From JALXCG01 sp026991065 [NCBI: Gemmatimonadota bacterium] (lineage in GTDB: Bacteria; GCA-2686955), in NCBI GenBank assembly GCA_026991065.1, contig JALXCG010000057.1:1-20012 (forward strand): a stretch of 20,012 bases of DNA. Direction: 5' to 3'. Shown in pieces: positions 1 to 8,266 of this stretch. The number at the start of each line of letters is the position of its first letter. Position 1 is the first letter of the stretch. The notes below the pieces were generated by a model. That model was not told the origin of the DNA, made no database searches, and saw only the letters and a list, made by a program, of their open reading frames with translations. The translations under genes were made by a program, and so were the position numbers.

Positions 1-1822
1 CCTGGCCGGCGGCGCGGGCGGCCTTCAGGCGGGCTTCGCGCTCCTCGTCGATCCACAGCACCGGCCAATCGGTGAGCTGCTCATAGCGCTTCGGTACGAA
101 ATTTTTCGGCCATTGCACGGAGTCATAGTAGATGAAACGGACGAATGGGCCGTACCAGAAGGGGACATAGAAAGCTTCATCCTGAATGATGGCGTCTAAC
201 TCATGCATGGCCTGTAAGCGGCGGTCGCGGTCCATGTCGAAGCGATAGACATCGATCAGCGAATCGGTCTTGGCTGTGCCGAAATACCAGATGTTGTTGT
301 TGTTGGTGGTCTCCTTGAAGACGGATCCGAAATACTCCCAGGGGGCTGGGTAGTAACCGGTGGTGCGGCTCATGATGGTGGCTTCATATTGTCGCTCCAG
401 GCCGTGTTCGAAGGCGGTTCCCGGTTCCAGGAGGTTGAGTTGCAGGTCGACACCGAAGTAGCGATACATCTGTTGGATGACGGTGAAGTGGCGCTCCAGG
501 CCCTTGGAGCCGAAGGTCAGGGTGAAGGCGGCGCGGGTGCCGTCGTCGCGCACCAGGATGCCGTATTTGTCGCGATGCTTGAAGCCGGCGCGGCGCAGGT
601 GTTCACGAGCCTTGAAGGGGTCGAAACCGTAGGGAACCAGGTCGTGGTTGGCGTATTCACTGCCTTCAAAAGCGGAGACCATGCGATAGTAGGCGTTGTA
701 CATCAGCTTTGAGTTGACCGCGTCAAAGTCGAAGAGGTACTGGATCGCCTTGCGGAAGTCTTTGTTCTGGAAGATCGGCTTGCTGAGGTTGAGCGCCATG
801 CCGTACATGCCCTGTGGGTAGTCGATGAAAACACGCTTGCGATGGACCCAGCCCTTCTTTACGGCGTCAAACTCCATCTCTTCGGCCCAGCGTCGCGAAG
901 TGCTGATTCGGAGGTAGCTGAGTTCGCCTTTGACGAAGAAATCGAATGCGCGGTCGGCAGTGGGGATGATGGCGATGTGAATTTTGTCGGGATTGTAGAG
1001 CCCCTGGAAATAGTGTTTGTCGTTGCCCCACCAGTCCGGGATCCGCTGGAAGACGACATATTCGCCGGTTTTCATCTCGGAGATGGTGTAAGGGCCGGGC
1101 ACCACAGGGGGCTCCAGATTGGCGCGCTTGATCCAATCGGCGTCGATGGTGATGGCGTGGGCGGGCATGGGAAAGAGGGAAAAGTCCAGCAACGGCCGCC
1201 AGGATGGGAATTTGCCCACGACTTTCAGGGTGTAGTCATCCAGAGCTTCCACTTTTTCGAAGTGGGTTGAGTAGTAGTTGTTGGCCCAGGGATCGACGAT
1301 CTCTTTGTTCACCATCATCTGCTGCGCGAAGACGTAGTCGGCGGCGGTGATCGGCTCGCCGTCGCTCCAGCGCGCATCCGGGTCGAGCTTGTAGTAGACC
1401 GTTTTGTGGTCATCCTGGATCGACCAGTGGGTACACATCCAGGGGATGAAGCGATCGGTGTTGGGGTGCAGACGGGTGAGGGTGAAGTCCAGCGAGAAGC
1501 AGCGGTTCCAGCCGGCGAAAACATCGTTGGAGTTGGGGCCGACCAGGCGGAAGGTGAGGGGGTAGGAGGAGAGGTAGGTGTTGAAAGTGCCGCCACGTTT
1601 GGCGTCCGGGCTGCCGATCGGGGGGTCGTCGGCGTTGGTGGTCCAGACGATTCCGGCGAGTTCGTCGGCGATCGTGGCGGGCCCGGCGGCGGCGGCTTGC
1701 GCCGCGGGGGGAGCGGCGCCGCCATCGGGTGCGGTTGCAGTGGCTGCGGGCGCGGTGATTGCCGCGAGGAGGAGGAGTGGAAGGAAAGTCGGTTTTCTCC
1801 CGGGCGGATTCCAGAGGCGCAT
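1..1822 (-). CDS. yejA: YejA-like periplasmic peptide-binding protein (ABC importer, SBP family 5), C-terminus cut off by the window edge
   Basis: Periplasmic binding protein that would deliver oligopeptides to the two permeases encoded just upstream. The frame is open from an ATG at 1822 to the left edge (607 codons), and E. coli YejA is about 604 residues, so little is missing. The start has AGGA about 9 nt upstream. Residues 1-30 form a Sec signal (basic start, then PLLLLAAITAPA), followed by an Ala/Pro-rich linker. There is no lipobox cysteine, so a soluble periplasmic protein is expected. Family-5 features include DARWSDGEPITAADYVF (about residue 160) and GPYTISEMKTGEY. The segment ALNLSKPIFQNKDFRKAIQY followed by LFDFDAVNSKLMYNAYYR lines up well with remembered YejA. 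The gene lies 53 nt after the yejE-like gene, so it is probably the third gene of the operon. An ATPase (yejF) is not in the window. Substrate is inferred. Confidence 0.92.
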   Translation of the reverse strand, partial: MRLWNPPGRKPTFLPLLLLAAITAPAATATAPDGGAAPPAAQAAAAGPATIADELAGIVWTTNADDPPIGSPDAKRGGTFNTYLSSYPLTFRLVGPNSNDVFAGWNRCFSLDFTLTRLHPNTDRFIPWMCTHWSIQDDHKTVYYKLDPDARWSDGEPITAADYVFAQQMMVNKEIVDPWANNYYSTHFEKVEALDDYTLKVVGKFPSWRPLLDFSLFPMPAHAITIDADWIKRANLEPPVVPGPYTISEMKTGEYVVFQRIPDWWGNDKHYFQGLYNPDKIHIAIIPTADRAFDFFVKGELSYLRISTSRRWAEEMEFDAVKKGWVHRKRVFIDYPQGMYGMALNLSKPIFQNKDFRKAIQYLFDFDAVNSKLMYNAYYRMVSAFEGSEYANHDLVPYGFDPFKAREHLRRAGFKHRDKYGILVRDDGTRAAFTLTFGSKGLERHFTVIQQMYRYFGVDLQLNLLEPGTAFEHGLERQYEATIMSRTTGYYPAPWEYFGSVFKETTNNNNIWYFGTAKTDSLIDVYRFDMDRDRRLQAMHELDAIIQDEAFYVPFWYGPFVRFIYYDSVQWPKNFVPKRYEQLTDWPVLWIDEEREARLKAARAAGQ

Positions 1823-1875
1823 AAGGGGGGTTCCTGGGCGGGCGGCTGGGTTCGTCTTGCGCGACGTGCGAACAG

Positions 1876-2946
1876 TCATCGGTAACGAGCGTATTGCTTG
1901 GGATCGAAGGCTTCGCGGATCGATTCCCCGATGAGGGTGACCAGAACCAGGGTGATAGAGATCGCGCCGAAGGGGGATAGCACCAACCACAACTTGTCGC
2001 GGTTGTCCGCTTGCAGCGCCTGGTCGATCATCTCGCCCCAGCTCGGTGTCGGCGCCGGCAGGCCGTAGCCGAGATAGTCAAGAGCGGTGAGGGCGAAGAT
2101 GGCGGAGACGATCATGAAGGGGGTGTAGGTGACCAGTGGAGTGAGACAGTTCGGCAGCAGATGCTTGAAAATCAGACGTCGCCTGGAAGCACCGAAAGAG
2201 CGCGCGGCGAGGCAGTACTCCTTGGTCTTTTCTCGATACATCTCGGTGCGCATGTAGTAGGTGATGGTGATCCAGTTGAAGAGTGCGTAGATGCAGATGA
2301 GGGTGAAGAAGCCCCGCTTGATATAGGGAAGCGAGCCGATCAGGACGACGACATAAAGAAAGGGCAATGCCGACCAGATCTCGATGAAGCGCTGACTGAG
2401 AATGTCGAAACGGCCACCGAGGAAGCCCTGCAGGGAGCCGATGATGGTGCCGGTGGTTTGGGTGACCAGAACCAGCCCGAGGGCGAAGAGGATGGAGATG
2501 CGAAAACCGTAGAGCAGTCTGGCCAATACATCGCGCCCCTGCGAATCGGTTCCCAGCCAGTGGCGCGAATCCGGGGCGTTGGGCGGTGCCGTCGCGTAAG
2601 TAAAGTCTGACTCGTAAGGGTCGAAATGGATGGGCGGCAGCAGAACCCAGTTGCCCTTGCCTTCTTGCTTGAACTGCTCTTTCAGTGCAGCGTAGTCCGT
2701 TTCGACATCATCGAAACCCCACTTGTCTACCTGGCCGAAAGTTCCGGCCTCGACGAAGCGATAGGTGGGGAAGTAGAAATTCCCCTGATAGTAGACGACG
2801 ATCGCACGGTGGTTGGCGAGGTAGTTGGAAAAGAGGGAGAGGAAGACCAACACCGCCAGGATGAGAAAGGAGTGCCAGCCGCGCTTGATGCGGCGGAAAC
2901 GCTGAAGGCGTTTTTGGGTGATCGGGTTAAGCTTGAAGAGTTTCAT
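1876..2946 (-). CDS. yejE: YejE-like ABC transporter permease
   Basis: Inner-membrane permease of the DppC/OppC/YejE class, 356 residues (E. coli YejE about 341). One N-terminal helix (about 24-44) is followed by a periplasmic segment of about 90 residues with YYQGNFYFPTYRFVEAG, as in YejE, and then the transporter core. HWLGTDSQGRDVLARLLYG is the family signature before the transmembrane core. The EAA loop that docks on the ATPase reads AARSFGASRRRLIFKHLLPN. The C-terminus GESIREAFDPKQYARYR also matches YejE. Its ATG overlaps the stop of the upstream yejB-like gene in an ATGA, which implies translational coupling. The binding-protein gene follows 53 nt later. The long periplasmic insert favours YejE over generic OppC; assignment is by remembered sequence only. 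Confidence 0.95.
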   Translation of the reverse strand: MKLFKLNPITQKRLQRFRRIKRGWHSFLILAVLVFLSLFSNYLANHRAIVVYYQGNFYFPTYRFVEAGTFGQVDKWGFDDVETDYAALKEQFKQEGKGNWVLLPPIHFDPYESDFTYATAPPNAPDSRHWLGTDSQGRDVLARLLYGFRISILFALGLVLVTQTTGTIIGSLQGFLGGRFDILSQRFIEIWSALPFLYVVVLIGSLPYIKRGFFTLICIYALFNWITITYYMRTEMYREKTKEYCLAARSFGASRRRLIFKHLLPNCLTPLVTYTPFMIVSAIFALTALDYLGYGLPAPTPSWGEMIDQALQADNRDKLWLVLSPFGAISITLVLVTLIGESIREAFDPKQYARYR

Positions 2947-4001
2947 TCGCCGAACCTCACGCGGGGATCGACCAGGGCAACGCAGAGATCGGAGAGCAGG
3001 TTGCCGATCAGGAGCAAAGTTGAAGAGAGCACAGTAAAGCCCATCACCACCGGGTAGTCCCGGGCCTGGATCGAGTCGAAGAAGAGCAGGCCGAGACCGG
3101 GAATGCCGAAAACGCGCTCTATTAGCAGCGAGCCGGCGAGAATCAGCGAGATGCTGTTGCCGAAGCTGGTGGCCAGAGGAATGAGCGAGTTGCGGACGGC
3201 GTGGCCGTAGACCGCCTTGGGCCAGGAGAGCCCTTTTGCGAGCGCGGTCTTTACGTAGTCGGCGCTCATGTTTTCCATCAGAGAGTTCTTCATCAGCGTG
3301 GTCATCACGGCAAAGAGACCGATGCAGTAGCAGATGAGGGGCAAGGCGGTGTGGTGCAGGCGATCGGCGATCTTGGCGGTGAAGCTCAGACTGGCGAAGT
3401 CACTGGACTGAAAGCCGGAGAGCGGGAAAAGGTTCAGTTTGACCGCAAGGAGCGAAAGCAGCACTCCGCCGAGGGCGTAACCGGGGATGGCATAGCCGAT
3501 GAAGATCACCAGCGACGAGAGCACGTCGAAGAGGCTGCGGTGATGCAGGGCTTTGAAGATTCCGAGGGGGATGCAAACGGCGTAGGTGATGAGGGTGGTG
3601 ATGATTCCGAAATAGATGGAGATGGGAAAGCGCTGGACAATCAGGTCGATGACCGGTTGCGAGTAGCGCGTGGATTCGCCCAGGTCCAGGTGCACCAACT
3701 GCTTGAGATAGTTCAGATAGCGCAGCGGGATCGGCTGATCGAACCCGTAGTAGGCCTTGAGGGCAAGCAGTTGCTCCTCGGGTATGTCGGTGGAAGAGAT
3801 CGCCGCGGTGGCATGGCCGCCACCGACCTCGCCGACCCCCTGGGCACCCGCCAACCGCATCTTCATCTGGTCGATCGGGCCGCCCGGCACCAATTGACAG
3901 AGCAGGAAAACCACGACGGTGATCCCCAGCAGGGTGGGGATCATGAGGAGCAAGCGGCGAAGCACAAATGTGCGAAGGGCGTGACCACGGGATTTTGCCA
4001 T
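2943..4001 (-). CDS. yejB: YejB-like ABC transporter permease
   Basis: Inner-membrane permease of the DppB/OppB/YejB class, 352 residues (E. coli YejB about 364). It starts with a short basic segment and a hydrophobic helix (LLLMIPTLLGITVVVFLLCQ), followed by LVPGGPIDQMKMRLAG and a Gly-rich insert (about 50-72) typical of YejB. YGFDQPIPLRYLNYLKQL precedes the core helices. The EAA loop includes DYVKTALAKGLSWPKAVYGH, and the end, ALVDPRVRFGE, is typical of the family. The ATG at 4001 has AAGGAG on its strand, but about 13 nt away, which is long. A hairpin (4008-4037) places this site in its loop. First gene of the importer block and coupled to yejE by a 4-nt overlap. Confidence 0.95.
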   Translation of the reverse strand: MAKSRGHALRTFVLRRLLLMIPTLLGITVVVFLLCQLVPGGPIDQMKMRLAGAQGVGEVGGGHATAAISSTDIPEEQLLALKAYYGFDQPIPLRYLNYLKQLVHLDLGESTRYSQPVIDLIVQRFPISIYFGIITTLITYAVCIPLGIFKALHHRSLFDVLSSLVIFIGYAIPGYALGGVLLSLLAVKLNLFPLSGFQSSDFASLSFTAKIADRLHHTALPLICYCIGLFAVMTTLMKNSLMENMSADYVKTALAKGLSWPKAVYGHAVRNSLIPLATSFGNSISLILAGSLLIERVFGIPGLGLLFFDSIQARDYPVVMGFTVLSSTLLLIGNLLSDLCVALVDPRVRFGE

Positions 4002-4007
4002 GGGTCT

Positions 4008-4037
4008 GGGATCTCTCCTTCAAAGTTCGGAGATCCC
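4008..4037 (-). promoter_or_regulatory. Inverted repeat around the ribosome-binding site of the yejB-like gene
   Basis: On the minus strand an 8-bp perfect stem, GGGATCTC paired with GAGATCCC, encloses a 14-nt loop containing GAAGGA, and ends 6 nt before the yejB-like ATG. The 3' arm lies between the Shine-Dalgarno sequence and the start codon. As RNA it could modulate ribosome access or shorten the unusually long spacing; as DNA it could be a protein-binding site. The repeat is seen directly; its role is inference. Confidence 0.4.
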
Positions 4038-4164
4038 ACCGGCATCCTGCGATGATGGAGTTCGGTGAGATCCGCGAGCCCGGAATGACAGCCACCGGGA
4101 CGGTTCGAGACGGGCTCGATTGGGCGCCAAGCTCACCAAAGCATGCGCGCGTGGGCGATGCCTG

Positions 4165-5322
4165 TCAACCGGGTGTGGCGGCATCGGCAGCGCCACTTCG
4201 CAGGCGCCGGAAGAGATTCAGGAATTGATGGAACTGGCGCTGCTTGTCGAACTTTTCGCGGATCTGCCGCTGTCCGGCCGTGGCCATGCGCTGCCTGGCG
4301 GTGCTGTCCGCCGCCAGGCGCGTGATCGCGGTGGCCAGCGCGGTGCGGTCACCGGGCTCGACCAGGAATCCGGTTTCTTCGTCACTGACCACTTCCGGCG
4401 TTCCTGCCAGGCGCGTGCTGATGACCGCCACGCCCATCGCCATGGCTTCCAAAAGGACGTTGGGTAGCCCCTCTTTCCGCAAGCTTGAAAGAACCAGTGC
4501 GTCCAGGCGCTCGAAGACCAACTCCGGCTCCCGGGTGAAGGGGAAGAAGGAGACCGCCGACTCCATGCCGGCGGCGGCAACAGCGTTGCGCAAGCGCTCT
4601 TCATCCGGGCCATCGCCGACCAGGAAGAGGTGCAGGCCGGGGTTTGAACGGCGGGCTTCGGCCAGTGCTTCGAGCAGCAGGAGCTGCCCTTTGCGCTCCT
4701 CGAAAGAGCCGATGTTGCCGAGAATGAAGCGGCTTTCCGGTGGCGCCGGGTAGCGGGTGAGCGCCTGTTCATGACGCGCCGGATCCGGCGTGAACCGTTG
4801 CACATCGGTGCCCTGGTAGATCAGGTGAACCTGCTCGGCGGGGATCTGATAGGTGGAGACCAGGTAGTCGCGGGTAAAACGGGTGATGGCGATCACCGCG
4901 GTTCTGACCTCGGCGTCGGGGAGGTAGAAGCGACGCTCATACTCAGGGACGATGGTGCCGGTCTTGGGGATGAGTACTGTGGGAAGCTGTGCCGCGCGCA
5001 GACAGCGGGCAGCGAAGACGGAGCAGTGAAAACCTTTGCGCGGTGGATGGACGGTGCAGACCGCAACATCCGCGCCGTCCAGCGCCCGCGTCCAGATGGC
5101 TTGCTCGGGCGGGGCCTGGTGGACCACGGCATCGTAGTCGTAGGTGATCAACCGCAGATCGCCCTCGCGGGCGGCTTCGCGCGCGTTCCAGCCGCCGGCC
5201 GGTGCCAGGAGAGTGACCTGGACGCCCTGTGAACGGAGGAAGCGCATCGCTTCCGCCACCCAGATCTGAGTTCCACCGTGGAGGCCGGTGTCTTCGATGA
5301 AGGCGACATGGAGATCATTCAT
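4165..5322 (-). CDS. Family-4 (GT-B) glycosyltransferase
   Basis: Predicted cytoplasmic retaining glycosyltransferase transferring a sugar from an activated donor, 385 residues, the usual GT4 length. The N-terminal Rossmann half has HGGTQIWVAEAMRFLRSQG (about 15-33). The C-terminal donor domain begins near residue 197 with ILGNIGSFEERKGQ, followed by HLFLVGDGPDEERL. The GT4 E-x7-E motif is present as E284 and E292 in KEGLPNVLLEAMAMG. The ATG at 5322 has GAGGAA about 10 nt upstream and overlaps the end of the preceding glycosyltransferase gene by 8 nt, so the two are probably co-translated. Donor and acceptor cannot be read from the sequence; cell-surface polysaccharide or a glycosylated small molecule are both possible. 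A 163-nt gap separates it from the importer genes downstream. Confidence 0.9.
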   Translation of the reverse strand: MNDLHVAFIEDTGLHGGTQIWVAEAMRFLRSQGVQVTLLAPAGGWNAREAAREGDLRLITYDYDAVVHQAPPEQAIWTRALDGADVAVCTVHPPRKGFHCSVFAARCLRAAQLPTVLIPKTGTIVPEYERRFYLPDAEVRTAVIAITRFTRDYLVSTYQIPAEQVHLIYQGTDVQRFTPDPARHEQALTRYPAPPESRFILGNIGSFEERKGQLLLLEALAEARRSNPGLHLFLVGDGPDEERLRNAVAAAGMESAVSFFPFTREPELVFERLDALVLSSLRKEGLPNVLLEAMAMGVAVISTRLAGTPEVVSDEETGFLVEPGDRTALATAITRLAADSTARQRMATAGQRQIREKFDKQRQFHQFLNLFRRLRSGAADAATPG

Positions 5323-7114
5323 GGCGGAACAATTCCTCTACCGCTTGGATGAAACTGTTTTGCAAGACATCCATTCCGTAGCGACGCGCCACAACGCGCC
5401 GGTTGTGAAGTGCGCGCGCGGCCCAACCGCCCGGCAGGAACACTGCGTCGGTCACCTCCTGCAGAAAAGAGGAGGGCCAATTGTCCTCGGGCAGCTCGAT
5501 GAATCTCAACTGGCTGCCCTTCGGGAGATTCTCGCCCACTACGGAGCGGAATACCGCTTCCGGCTGATAACGGGAGCAGACCAGCGGCACCCCGGTGGCG
5601 CCCGCCTCAACGATCGGGAGCCCGCGCCCCTCGGTCTGACTCGGCAGCAGGATCAGATCCGACATCTTATAGAGGTCGCAAACTTCGAGGTGCTGAACGC
5701 CGCGCGGCCCGGCGCCGGAGTGGGCGAGCTTGCCGGCCGAGAGGGCCAGGAAGATGCGGCGTCGCAAGGGGCGCGGTACCTCTTCCGCGAGGTGCTCGTA
5801 GGCATCCAGGATCCGCGCAAGTGCTGCTTCGTGTTCGGCCGGAACCGGGCCGGTGATGTGCAGGAAGAGGAGCATCTGCGGGTTCTCTTCGAAGAGCAGG
5901 GCGAATGGGGGATAGCGCATGAGCGCCGAGATCAACTGCAGATCGCGCTCGATTCGTTTGCGTGGCAAGATGCGCGTGGGTTGCAGAAACCAGAGGGTCG
6001 AGGGCTGCATCACATCCAGCCCGAACTCATCTTCCAGCGCACAGACGAGCGGTTGCTGGTTCTTCATCCACTGCGTGAGTTGCCCGCGAAACTGGTTGAC
6101 CGGAACCGTGGTGACGATGCGGCTGCCGTGGCCGAGAATGTAGGTAAGTTGTTGGCGGATCTCTGCTTGGCGCGCCGGCAGACAGGGGGTGAGATAGGAG
6201 GCTTCGAGATAGGTGCCGATCTCCATCGCCCGGGAGCGGCTGATGCCGGAGGTGGAGATGATCTCGCGGTATTGAAGCCCGTTGATCGTGAGTTGAAACC
6301 AGTTGGTGCCATTCCAGGGCAGGAGACGCTGAAAGACCGCGAAAAAGGGGCGGTTGCCGATGTTGCGAAAGAAATGGTCGCGGGGGCCGGCCGGTTCGCC
6401 GTCGGCGCGCTGCGACGCCGGCTTGCCGGCTTCCCAGTAGAAATCGTGGCAGGAGTTAAGGACCGGCAGGCCGCTGATCTCGGTGGCGAACACGGTGGCC
6501 AGCGCGAGGGCAAGGTTGCCGGGGTTGGAGTTGACGTTGACCGGAATCACCAAGTTGATCTTGTGGTCGGCGAAATAGGTGCAAAGGATTTGGGTAAACT
6601 GGAGCGCTTCACGCCAAACCGCGTTTGCGACCTGCTGAGAGGCTGGGCTGTAGGCAGGCATCGACTCTTCGAAGAGCCGGGCGAAGAGACGCCCATCGCC
6701 CCATTTGGACCAACCGTTGCCGTTGGGAATCAGCTTGCGCTTCCAGCCGGCATCCAATACGCCATCAGCGGCGGGCGCGAAGCCACCACCGAGGCAGTGG
6801 ATTTCGCCCACACGCCCTTGATCCCGCTTGAGCGCTTCCAGCGAGCGGGCGTACTTGGCGATCTCTACCGATACCCCGTCGATTCCATAGGCGAATGTGA
6901 TGAACGCAACCCGCAGGTCGACCTCGGGAGCCAGCGGATGCGGGGGCAGGTGCGGAGGTCCGGGTGAAGCCGCCAACCCGTCCAGGACCCGTTCGATGTC
7001 GTACCAGTCATCGATCCGTCGCGCTGCGAGGGCATCGAGAGTTGCACAAGAGGGTTCGGCGGCTCGATCCCCGGCGGGCCGATTGTCGGTTTGCCGCGGG
7101 TGGGAGTCTTTCAT
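5315..7114 (-). CDS. Large GT-B glycosyltransferase (GT4-like), 599 residues
   Basis: Predicted glycosyltransferase, first gene of the leftward pair. It is about 200 residues longer than a standard GT4 enzyme. Residues 1-65 are polar and Pro-rich. The N-terminal Rossmann domain starts at about 67 (LRVAFITFAYGIDGVSVEIA) with a helix start resembling GT4 acceptor domains. Residues about 220-310 form an aromatic-rich segment (SCHDFYWEAGKP, RDHFFRNIGNRPFF, LLPWNGTNWFQLTING) before the linker. The donor domain opens with QPTRILPRKRIERDLQLI (about 378-395), and the E-x7-E motif is E495/E503 in TEGRGLPIVEAGATGVP. The ATG at 7114 has GAAGG about 10 nt upstream. The overlap with the next gene suggests a two-enzyme pathway. 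The glycosyltransferase call is firm; the product is unknown. Confidence 0.85.
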   Translation of the reverse strand: MKDSHPRQTDNRPAGDRAAEPSCATLDALAARRIDDWYDIERVLDGLAASPGPPHLPPHPLAPEVDLRVAFITFAYGIDGVSVEIAKYARSLEALKRDQGRVGEIHCLGGGFAPAADGVLDAGWKRKLIPNGNGWSKWGDGRLFARLFEESMPAYSPASQQVANAVWREALQFTQILCTYFADHKINLVIPVNVNSNPGNLALALATVFATEISGLPVLNSCHDFYWEAGKPASQRADGEPAGPRDHFFRNIGNRPFFAVFQRLLPWNGTNWFQLTINGLQYREIISTSGISRSRAMEIGTYLEASYLTPCLPARQAEIRQQLTYILGHGSRIVTTVPVNQFRGQLTQWMKNQQPLVCALEDEFGLDVMQPSTLWFLQPTRILPRKRIERDLQLISALMRYPPFALLFEENPQMLLFLHITGPVPAEHEAALARILDAYEHLAEEVPRPLRRRIFLALSAGKLAHSGAGPRGVQHLEVCDLYKMSDLILLPSQTEGRGLPIVEAGATGVPLVCSRYQPEAVFRSVVGENLPKGSQLRFIELPEDNWPSSFLQEVTDAVFLPGGWAARALHNRRVVARRYGMDVLQNSFIQAVEELFRHE

Positions 7115-7315
7115 GACGGAAGACCTTCACGGATATGGATGTTGGTTCGAGAGGAGTGTGCCCAGGTTGGATCCCCAGAATACACTACGCGCGACAGCAA
7201 AGGCAGCAGCCTTAGGGCGTGTTCTCAAATAGAGGGCCTTGCGCTCCAGGCTGCCCTGCGGTATTGGTCAATATTCGCCATAGCTTGTCCCGCGACCCGT
7301 TTCCCGGAGAATCCG
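7115..7315. other. Divergent intergenic region between the glycosyltransferase pair and the pyrimidine catabolism cluster
   Basis: About 200 nt between the two outward-facing start codons, so promoters for both operons are expected here. I see no convincing -35/-10 pair in either direction, no T-tract terminator and no strong palindrome. The clear sites are the ribosome-binding sequences at each end: GGAGA at 7306-7310 for the plus-strand amidase, and GAAGG on the minus strand about 10 nt from the glycosyltransferase ATG. Confidence 0.35.
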
Positions 7316-8182
7316 ATGAGTCAGATCGTCAAATGTGGCCTGATCCAGTGCAGCAATCCGATCAACGATGAGAGCGTGGCGGTTGCCACAATCCAGAAAG
7401 CGGCGCTGGATAAGCATCTGCCGCTCATTGATGAGGCGGGGCGTCGCGGTGTGCAGATCCTCTGCCTGCAAGAGATCTTCAACGGCCCCTATTTTTGCCC
7501 CAGTCAGGATCCTCGCTGGTATGATGCCGCTGAGCCGATCCCGGGGCCGACCACGGCGCTGATGCAAGAATACGCGAAGAAGTACAGCATGGTAATCATT
7601 GTACCACTGTACGAAAAGGAGATGCGCGGCGTCTATTACAACTCGGCCGCGGTAATCGATGCCGATGGCACCTACCTCGGCAAGTATCGCAAGCAGCACA
7701 TTCCCCATACCGCGGGCTTCTGGGAGAAGTATTTCTTCAAGCCCGGCAATGGTGGCTATCCGGTTTTCGACACCCGCTACGCCAAGGTTGGGGTTTACAT
7801 CTGCTACGATCGGCATTTCCCCGAAGGGGCTCGTTGCCTGGGGCTGAACGGGGCGGAGATCGTCTTCAATCCGAGTGCCACTGTAGCCGGGTTGAGCCAG
7901 TATTTGTGGAAGCTGGAACAGCCTGCTCATGCCGTTGCGAATGGTTATTATGTTGGTGCAATCAATCGGGTCGGCGTAGAGGAGCCCTGGAAGATCGGTC
8001 GCTTCTATGGCACCAGCTATTTCGTGAATCCACGCGGTGAGTTTCTTGCTGAGGCGAGCGAGGATCAGGATGAACTGGTGGTCGCGGATCTCGATCTGGA
8101 GATGATCGACGAGGTGCGCAAGACTTGGCAGTTCTATCGTGACCGCCGCCCTGAAGCCTACGATGAGTTGTTTCGTCTGTGA
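7316..8182 (+). CDS. pydC: Beta-ureidopropionase (N-carbamoyl-beta-alanine amidohydrolase), nitrilase superfamily
   Basis: Third step of reductive pyrimidine degradation: hydrolysis of N-carbamoyl-beta-alanine (or the beta-aminoisobutyrate analogue) to the amino acid, CO2 and ammonia in the cytoplasm. 288 residues, a usual size for the branch. The nitrilase triad is visible as E53 (CLQEIF), K126 (LGKYRKQHIPH) and C163 (VYICYDRHFPEG). LNGAEIVFNPSAT, the LW.LEQPAHAVAN pattern and GAINRVGVEEPW are typical of beta-ureidopropionases. N-carbamoylputrescine amidase (AguB) is the main alternative, but the Cys-loop sequence and the preT/preA neighbours favour PydC. The ATG at 7316 was chosen because GGAGA lies at 7306-7310; the frame opens further upstream, but that part has no family resemblance. 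First gene of the plus-strand cluster. Confidence 0.9.
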   Translation: MSQIVKCGLIQCSNPINDESVAVATIQKAALDKHLPLIDEAGRRGVQILCLQEIFNGPYFCPSQDPRWYDAAEPIPGPTTALMQEYAKKYSMVIIVPLYEKEMRGVYYNSAAVIDADGTYLGKYRKQHIPHTAGFWEKYFFKPGNGGYPVFDTRYAKVGVYICYDRHFPEGARCLGLNGAEIVFNPSATVAGLSQYLWKLEQPAHAVANGYYVGAINRVGVEEPWKIGRFYGTSYFVNPRGEFLAEASEDQDELVVADLDLEMIDEVRKTWQFYRDRRPEAYDELFRL

Positions 8183-8266
8183 TTTTTCGGGAACGAGCGG
8201 GGTTCCGCGTTTTGCCCCGTCGACTCCACCCTCCTGTCCCGCAATGTGATCCGGAGAAGCGAAGCG

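Noticed and set aside
283-303. Repeated GTT/AAC triplets near the C-terminal part of the binding-protein gene
   Set aside because: It codes a short Thr/Asn run in frame; too short to be a meaningful repeat.
4075-4118. Inverted repeat CGAGCCCG / CGGGCTCG in the gap after the glycosyltransferase gene
   Set aside because: The 28-nt loop is long and there is no T-tract on either strand, so I do not call it a terminator. It may be chance in GC-rich DNA.
5288-6967. A 559-codon plus-strand open frame over the large glycosyltransferase
   Set aside because: Antisense shadow of a gene with clear GT-B motifs; the composition is Gly/Arg/Glu-rich with no domain pattern.
7091-7315. Upstream in-frame extension of the beta-ureidopropionase to 7091
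   Set aside because: The extra 75 residues have no family match, overlap the divergent gene's start and bypass the good GGAGA site before 7316.
8183-8266. Short GGAAC/GTTCC stem after the amidase gene as a possible terminator or processing site
   Set aside because: Only 5 bp of pairing and no proper T-run directly after it; the downstream gene belongs to the same pathway.
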